A DNA stretch of 64,000 bases from Treponema denticola ATCC 35405 (GTDB lineage Bacteria > Spirochaetota > Spirochaetia > Treponematales > Treponemataceae), in NCBI RefSeq assembly GCF_000008185.1, contig NC_002967.9, positions 1,674,001 to 1,738,000 of the forward strand. The letters are read 5' to 3'. Under the pieces are notes generated by a model. It did no database searches, was not told where the DNA came from, and saw only the letters and a list, made by a program, of their open reading frames with translations. Position 1 is the first letter of the stretch, and every line of letters starts with the position of its first letter. A program made the translations under genes and the position numbers. Shown here one piece after another: positions 59,638 to 64,000 of the stretch.

Positions 59638-60933
59638 TTAGTTTGCCGGCCAGTACTTATTTACCAACTCGGATTTAATACCTGTTTCTTCACGGGTAAA
59701 ACATTCGGCAAGAATTTTCCAGCCTAGATTTAGGGCATCTTCAAGCGGAATGTTTACGGATAAGTCCATCATTCCCGATTCGAATTTTGCACCGTATTTT
59801 AGTAGCTTTTCGTCCCATTCGCTCATCATAAAGCCCATGGACTTCTTTTCCAATGTATCCTTATATGAGGCGTAGAGCTTAATCATATTGTCCATCAAGG
59901 CTCGGTGGTCATCCCTTGTTTTACCGTTTACGTTTTGCTTTAATCGTGAAAGGCTTCCGAATGGCTCGATTCGTCCGTTTTTAAGATAGAACTGACCCTC
60001 GGTAATATAACCGGTGTTATCCGGAACCGGATGCGTTACGTCATCACCGGGCATTGTTGTAACGGCCAAGACCGTAACGGAACCAGCATCGGCAAAGTCT
60101 ACAGCCTTTTCATAGCGGGCTGCAAGCTGACTGTAAAGGTCTCCGGGATAACCTCGGTTTGAAGGAACCTGTTCCTGAATAATGGCTATTTCTTTCATTG
60201 CATCTGCAAAGTTTGTCATATCGGTTAAAAGAACCAATACGTTCTTGCCTGCAATGGCAAATTTTTCTGCAACTGCAAGACACATATCCGGAATCATAAG
60301 GCACTCAACCGTAGGGTCAGCTGCCGTATGAACGAACATGGCAGTGCGGCTCAAAGCACCGGCTTCTTCAAGGGTGTCCTTAAAATAAAGATAATCGTCA
60401 TATTTTAAGCCCATTCCGCCCAAGATAATTACATCAACCTCGGCCTGCATGGCTATTCGGGCTAAAAGCTCGTTATAAGGCTCACCGGAACTTGAAAATA
60501 TGGGAAGCTTTTGAGAAACGACAAGGGTGTTAAATACGTCGATCATCGGAATACCGGTTCTAATCATTCTGTTTGCAAGAATACGCTTTGAGGGGTTTAC
60601 CGAAGGGCCGCCTATGGGAATCATGTTATCCTTTAAAGCAGGGCCTGAATCCCGCGGATCGCCTGAACCGTTAAAAATACGGCCGAGCAAGTCTTCGGAA
60701 TAGCTTACCTGCATTTCCTTACCTAAAAAGCGTACCTCATCTCCGGTTGAAACACCTCGACCTCCTGCAAAAACCTGCAATGAAACCAAGTCTCCTTCAA
60801 GCTTATTGACTTCTGCAAGGGAGGCTCCGAAACGGGTTTGAACCTCGGCCAATTCTCCGTATGATACGCCGTCGGCCTTAACCGTAATAACCGAACCGTT
60901 AATCGATTCTATTTTACTATATACCTTTTTCAT
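59638..60933 (-). CDS. atpB: V-type ATPase subunit B
   Basis: Subunit B is the non-catalytic regulatory subunit of the V/A-ATPase headpiece. The 431 residues include the [14 protein letters not shown] region, [33 protein letters not shown] (no classical P-loop, as expected for B), [17 protein letters not shown] and [17 protein letters not shown]. It starts 1 bp after the atpA stop, with weak ribosome-site sequence, so translation is coupled. Confidence 0.96.
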   Translation of the reverse strand: MKKVYSKIESINGSVITVKADGVSYGELAEVQTRFGASLAEVNKLEGDLVSLQVFAGGRGVSTGDEVRFLGKEMQVSYSEDLLGRIFNGSGDPRDSGPALKDNMIPIGGPSVNPSKRILANRMIRTGIPMIDVFNTLVVSQKLPIFSSSGEPYNELLARIAMQAEVDVIILGGMGLKYDDYLYFKDTLEEAGALSRTAMFVHTAADPTVECLMIPDMCLAVAEKFAIAGKNVLVLLTDMTNFADAMKEIAIIQEQVPSNRGYPGDLYSQLAARYEKAVDFADAGSVTVLAVTTMPGDDVTHPVPDNTGYITEGQFYLKNGRIEPFGSLSRLKQNVNGKTRDDHRALMDNMIKLYASYKDTLEKKSMGFMMSEWDEKLLKYGAKFESGMMDLSVNIPLEDALNLGWKILAECFTREETGIKSELVNKYWPAN

Positions 60934-60934
60934 C

Positions 60935-62704
60935 TTACACCGCCTGCTTCAATAATTTTTTAGCTCTTTCGTCTAAGCTATCCGCTTTTTCGGCGATGTG
61001 CTTTTTAATTCCGTCTTCATGGGATTTAAATGCATCCGAGCCCCAAGGCGAGTAGTTATAGTCGATGAACATAAGTTTAAGTTTGCTGAAATAAGAGCGG
61101 GCTTCATCTTTTGAAACAAATTTAAATGAAGTACCTAAAATTTCAATCAAAATATTGTATATGTGCTGTTGGCGCTCAACCGAAACTGCATCGTCTACCT
61201 TATCAAAGGAGTTTTGCTGTAAGTAAACGGCATCGAGTAAGTCGCCTTTTAAGTAAATGATAAAGTCTTCTATACTTGTTCCTTCTTCACCTACAACCTT
61301 CATCATCTGTTCAACCTCGGTTCCTCGGCGTAAAAAGCTTCTTCCGTATTTGACTTGTTCTAAAGGAAGAACGCTGGGATATTTTGACCAAGAATCGAGG
61401 GGGTGAATTGCCGGATACTTTCGGGCATCGGATCTTTCTCGTGAAAGACCATGGAAGGCTCCTACTACCTTTAGCGTGGCTTGAGTTACGGGCTCTTCAA
61501 AGTTACCGCCAGCAGGAGATACGGTTCCTCCGATTGTAACGGAGCCCTTTGAACCGTCGCTTAATCGGACAATACCTGCCCTTTCGTAGAAGGCGGCGAT
61601 GTAGGATTCAAGATAGGCAGGGAAGGCTTCTTCACCGGGGATTTCTTCCAAGCGGCCCGACATTTCTCGAAGAGCCTGAGCCCATCGGCTGGTAGAGTCT
61701 GCAAGAAGAAGAACATCCAAGCCCATTTGGCGATAGTATTCCGCGAGGGTTACGCCTGTATAAACCGAGGCCTCTCGGGCAGCAACCGGCATTGAAGACG
61801 TATTACAGATAATTATGGTTCTCTCCATGAGGGTTCGGCCCGTTTTGGGGTCTTTAAGCTCGGGGAATTCTGTAAGAGTTTCTACAACTTCACCGGCTCG
61901 CTCACCGCAGGCTGCAATAATAACGATGTCGACATCGGCATTTCGGCTGGTAGCATGCTGCAAAACGGTTTTTCCTGCACCGAATGGACCGGGAATACAA
62001 TAGGTTCCGCCCTTAGCAACGGGGAAAAATGTATCCATTGTTCTCATCTTTGTAACCAAGGTTTCCGTCGGCTTTAAGCGTTCTGCATAACAGTCGATTG
62101 CACGTTTTACAGGCCACTTAAAACTCATGGTAAGAGGTATTACGTTTCCTCTTTCGTCCGTAACCTCGGCTATTGTATCGTCTACTGTATAATCGCCTTC
62201 AGGTTTTATAGATTTTAATTTATAAGTTCCATACATGTTAAAAGGAATCATGATACGATGGGTAAAACTGCCTTCAGGTACGGTTCCCAGCAAGTCTGCT
62301 CGCTTTAATGTGTCTCCTTCTTTAGCAGAGGGAGTAAAGTGCCATTTTGCCGTGCGGGAAAGGGCATTTAAATAGATACCTCTTTCCAAAAAATAACCGG
62401 CTTGTTCAGCGAGCTCAGGTAAGGGATTTTGCAGCCCGTCATAAACTTGGCCTAAAAGACCGGGGCCCAACTCTACCGAAAGAAGATCTCCGGTAAACTC
62501 TACGATATCACCGACCTTTATTCCCTTTGTAATTTCAAATACTTGAAGCTGAGCTACTTCCCCCCTGATACGGATTACCTCGCTTTTTAGTTTTTTTGAA
62601 CCAACCTCAACATAGCCTACCTCGTTAAGGGTAACCAAGCCTTCAAAAGAAACGCTTATCATGTTACCGTTAATACCGACTACTTTTCCTTTTGTTTTAG
62701 TCAT
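60935..62704 (-). CDS. atpA: V-type ATPase catalytic subunit A
   Basis: Subunit A hydrolyses or makes ATP in the V/A-type ATPase. The 589 residues have the non-homologous insertion of A subunits (about residues 110-200), Walker [12 protein letters not shown], the catalytic [40 protein letters not shown], and the C-terminal helical domain. It leads the A-B-D-I-K unit with promoter 62787..62815 and a long leader hairpin. GGAG precedes the ATG. Genes for subunits E, F, C or G are not present between apt and atpA. Confidence 0.96.
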   Translation of the reverse strand: MTKTKGKVVGINGNMISVSFEGLVTLNEVGYVEVGSKKLKSEVIRIRGEVAQLQVFEITKGIKVGDIVEFTGDLLSVELGPGLLGQVYDGLQNPLPELAEQAGYFLERGIYLNALSRTAKWHFTPSAKEGDTLKRADLLGTVPEGSFTHRIMIPFNMYGTYKLKSIKPEGDYTVDDTIAEVTDERGNVIPLTMSFKWPVKRAIDCYAERLKPTETLVTKMRTMDTFFPVAKGGTYCIPGPFGAGKTVLQHATSRNADVDIVIIAACGERAGEVVETLTEFPELKDPKTGRTLMERTIIICNTSSMPVAAREASVYTGVTLAEYYRQMGLDVLLLADSTSRWAQALREMSGRLEEIPGEEAFPAYLESYIAAFYERAGIVRLSDGSKGSVTIGGTVSPAGGNFEEPVTQATLKVVGAFHGLSRERSDARKYPAIHPLDSWSKYPSVLPLEQVKYGRSFLRRGTEVEQMMKVVGEEGTSIEDFIIYLKGDLLDAVYLQQNSFDKVDDAVSVERQQHIYNILIEILGTSFKFVSKDEARSYFSKLKLMFIDYNYSPWGSDAFKSHEDGIKKHIAEKADSLDERAKKLLKQAV

Positions 62705-62748
62705 ATCATAACTCCAAATACGTATAATAAAGCATAAATCCTAAGTTT

Positions 62749-62784
62749 AAAAGTTACTTTGTAAAAATTTACAAAGTAACTTTT
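62749..62784. terminator. 17-bp perfect hairpin between apt and atpA
   Basis: Arms 62749..62765 and 62768..62784 are perfectly complementary with a 2-nt loop. It lies 60 bp past the apt stop and immediately downstream of the atpA -10 box, so it could end apt transcription or form the 5' end of the atpA mRNA. Confidence 0.6.
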
Positions 62785-62786
62785 AG

Positions 62787-62815
62787 ATTTTATCATATAA
62801 ATAAAAAATATGCAA
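62787..62815 (-). promoter_or_regulatory. atpA promoter
   Basis: TTGCAT (62815..62810), 17-bp spacer, TAAAAT (62792..62787) on the minus strand. The predicted start falls inside the hairpin 62749..62784. Confidence 0.6.
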
Positions 62816-62844
62816 TAAAAAAATCAAAAATCTTAAAAATAGAA

Positions 62845-63381
62845 TTAAATTTTTTCGCTGTCATATTCTATGAGAGTCTTTACAGGCAAATCCCCGAGAA
62901 CCTTGCTATAATTTAAAAAGGGTAAACCTACAACTCCGCAAAAACCTACAACTTTTGCCCCGCCCTCTTCTAAAATACTTCGGGCTGCATTTAAAGTTCC
63001 TCCTGTGGCAATCAGATCGTCTAAAAGAAGGACTTTTTGACCTTTTACTACATCGGTTTTGTGAACCTCAACAGATGCTTGTCCGTACTCAAGGTCATAC
63101 GAGGCAGAGTAAGTTTCTCCGGGGAGTTTTCCTTTCTTTCTAATTAAAATAAGAGGTATTCCCATTTTATAGGCAAAGGGAGCAGCAAATATAAAGCCTC
63201 TAGCCTCAATGGCGGCAACAGCATCTACCTTTTTATCCTTGTACATTTCCGTCATCTTATCAAGGCAATAGCTAAAAACTTCCGGATTAACCAAAATACC
63301 GGTAATATCATAAAAAAGGATTCCCTTTTTAGGGAAGTCCGGAACGCGTCTAATCGCAGCGTCAATTATTTTATCTTTCAT
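62845..63381 (-). CDS. apt: Adenine phosphoribosyltransferase
   Basis: Apt salvages adenine to AMP using PRPP. The start at 63381 gives 178 residues, the usual length, beginning KDKIIDAAIRRVPDFPKKGILFYDIT; the longer frame runs into the promoter. The PRPP motif VLLLDDLIATGGT and AAIEARGFIFAAPFAY are diagnostic. The ATG has no Shine-Dalgarno; TTGACC-17-TAGACT has its -10 box seven bases upstream, so the mRNA should be leaderless. It lies between the GGDEF gene and atpA. Confidence 0.95.
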   Translation of the reverse strand: MKDKIIDAAIRRVPDFPKKGILFYDITGILVNPEVFSYCLDKMTEMYKDKKVDAVAAIEARGFIFAAPFAYKMGIPLILIRKKGKLPGETYSASYDLEYGQASVEVHKTDVVKGQKVLLLDDLIATGGTLNAARSILEEGGAKVVGFCGVVGLPFLNYSKVLGDLPVKTLIEYDSEKI

Positions 63382-63388
63382 GATGAAC

Positions 63389-63417
63389 AGTCTACACCTT
63401 ATCTTTGCAATGGTCAA
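63389..63417 (-). promoter_or_regulatory. apt promoter, leaderless
   Basis: TTGACC (63417..63412), 17-bp spacer, TAGACT (63394..63389) on the minus strand. Seven bases separate the -10 box from the apt ATG. Confidence 0.7.
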
Positions 63418-63441
63418 TAGGAAGATATTATTTTATAAGTC

Positions 63442-64000
63442 TTACTCCGTATACATTTTGCAGATATCTCTTCCGCTTTCCTTAGCTTTATAAAGAGCAG
63501 AATCTGCAAAAGAAAGCATAGTTTCATATGAAAGCTCATTATTAGGAACGGAAGTATAAGCACCTAAACTGATAGTTAAGATCTTATCCTTTTCAGCCGA
63601 ATGTTCAATATTTAAATTTTTAATTTCAATACGGAGTTTTTCGGCTATCTTCATTGTTTCGGAGGCAGAGCTATTATAAAGCAGAACCAAGAATTCTTCT
63701 CCTCCGTATCTTCCTACAAAATCATATTTTGCTCTAAGTTTTTTTTGTAAGGTTTGAGCAACAGTTCTAAGAACATTATCTCCGGCCTGATGTCCATACA
63801 GGTCATTGTATTGTTTAAATAAATCTATATCTATCATTATCAATGATATCGGTTGTTTATTATCCAATCCCCTACGCCAAAGATCCTTACCCACTGTGTC
63901 CAACTGTCTTCTGTTCCCTACACCTGTTAATTCGTCAACCGTAGATAAAACCGTAAGCTGTTCATTTGCAGATATAAGGTCTTTTTGTTCTTGTTGAAGT
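63442..64000 (-). CDS. GGDEF-domain diguanylate cyclase, partial
   Basis: This is the 3' part of a gene for a cyclic-di-GMP-synthesising protein; the frame is open to the right edge, so the N-terminal sensor part is missing. The visible 186 residues start with a coiled-coil stretch (LQQEQKDLISANEQL), then TVDELTGVGNRRQLD, IDIDLFKQYNDLYGHQAGDNVL and the active-site GRYGGEEF, with ADSALYKAKESGRD near the end. The GGEEF signature is intact, so activity is likely. The inhibitory RxxD site upstream of it is not kept (AKYD). Its stop is 24 bp before the apt promoter. Confidence 0.93.
   Translation of the reverse strand, partial: LQQEQKDLISANEQLTVLSTVDELTGVGNRRQLDTVGKDLWRRGLDNKQPISLIMIDIDLFKQYNDLYGHQAGDNVLRTVAQTLQKKLRAKYDFVGRYGGEEFLVLLYNSSASETMKIAEKLRIEIKNLNIEHSAEKDKILTISLGAYTSVPNNELSYETMLSFADSALYKAKESGRDICKMYTE

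Overview
The window is chromosomal DNA of an oral treponeme, almost certainly Treponema denticola. The best single marker is the gene at 48745..49938, whose product reads as cystalysin, the PLP-dependent cysteine desulfhydrase/haemolysin of T. denticola, with the PLP lysine at residue 238. Other spirochete signs are a short (about 600-residue) AlaS, V/A-type ATPase genes, many lipoproteins with loose L-x-x-C lipoboxes, an OmpL47-like protein and a giant BspA-like leucine-rich-repeat lipoprotein. Base composition is AT-rich throughout. No rRNA, CRISPR array, IS element or prophage was seen.

Layout. 1-4.7 kb (minus strand): glycine cleavage genes gcvT-gcvH-gcvPA, preceded by a small PH-like membrane protein and by lpdA (E3/L-protein) with its own promoter. 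4.7-8.9 kb: an orphan AT-rich gene, tRNA-Thr(CGT) and citrate lyase citDEF. 8.9-12.1 kb: a BrnT/BrnA toxin-antitoxin pair and a large lipoprotein. 12.2-18.7 kb (plus): tightly packed polA-coaE-SPOR protein-aroDE-rpiA. 18.9-28.3 kb (minus): lipoprotein, PASTA protein, fmt/def, a RelE/HTH toxin-antitoxin pair, a BioY-EcfA-EcfT biotin ECF transporter with a candidate BirA operator, and a heterodimeric ABC exporter whose first gene is frameshifted. 28.4-31.6 kb (plus): an HrpA-type helicase and a small membrane-anchored protein. 31.6-41.4 kb (minus): TPR lipoprotein, nusB, SurA-like chaperone, alaS and the BspA-like protein. 41.5-46.1 kb (plus): DUF2141 protein, dnaB, OmpA-like lipoprotein, OmpL47-like protein and a putative outer-membrane protein. 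46.1-50.6 kb: MtnA-like isomerase, amino-acid permease plus cystalysin, and a convergent MarR regulator. 50.7-54.3 kb (plus): tRNA-Leu, tRNA-Gly, tig-clpP-clpX. 54.3-64 kb (minus): a small membrane protein, rpsF-ssb-rpsR-rplI, V-ATPase atpA-B-D-I-K (atpI frameshifted near its 3' end), apt, and the 3' part of a GGDEF gene.

Biology. The cells appear to live on amino acids: glycine cleavage, cysteine breakdown by cystalysin beside a permease, and citrate cleavage are all encoded here, and the V-type ATPase couples ATP to ion transport.

The least expected signal is regulatory. Six genes (def, the RelE-like toxin, hrpA, a TPR lipoprotein gene, alaS, apt) have a near-consensus promoter with a 17-bp spacer whose -10 box lies only 6-9 nt before the start codon, with no Shine-Dalgarno sequence. 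They look like leaderless mRNAs, whereas most other genes here have a clear Shine-Dalgarno. Other items are an orphan consensus promoter with a 5' hairpin upstream of tRNA-Leu, an intrinsic terminator that ends one base before the dnaB start codon, and several long perfect hairpins without U-tracts at transcription-unit borders.
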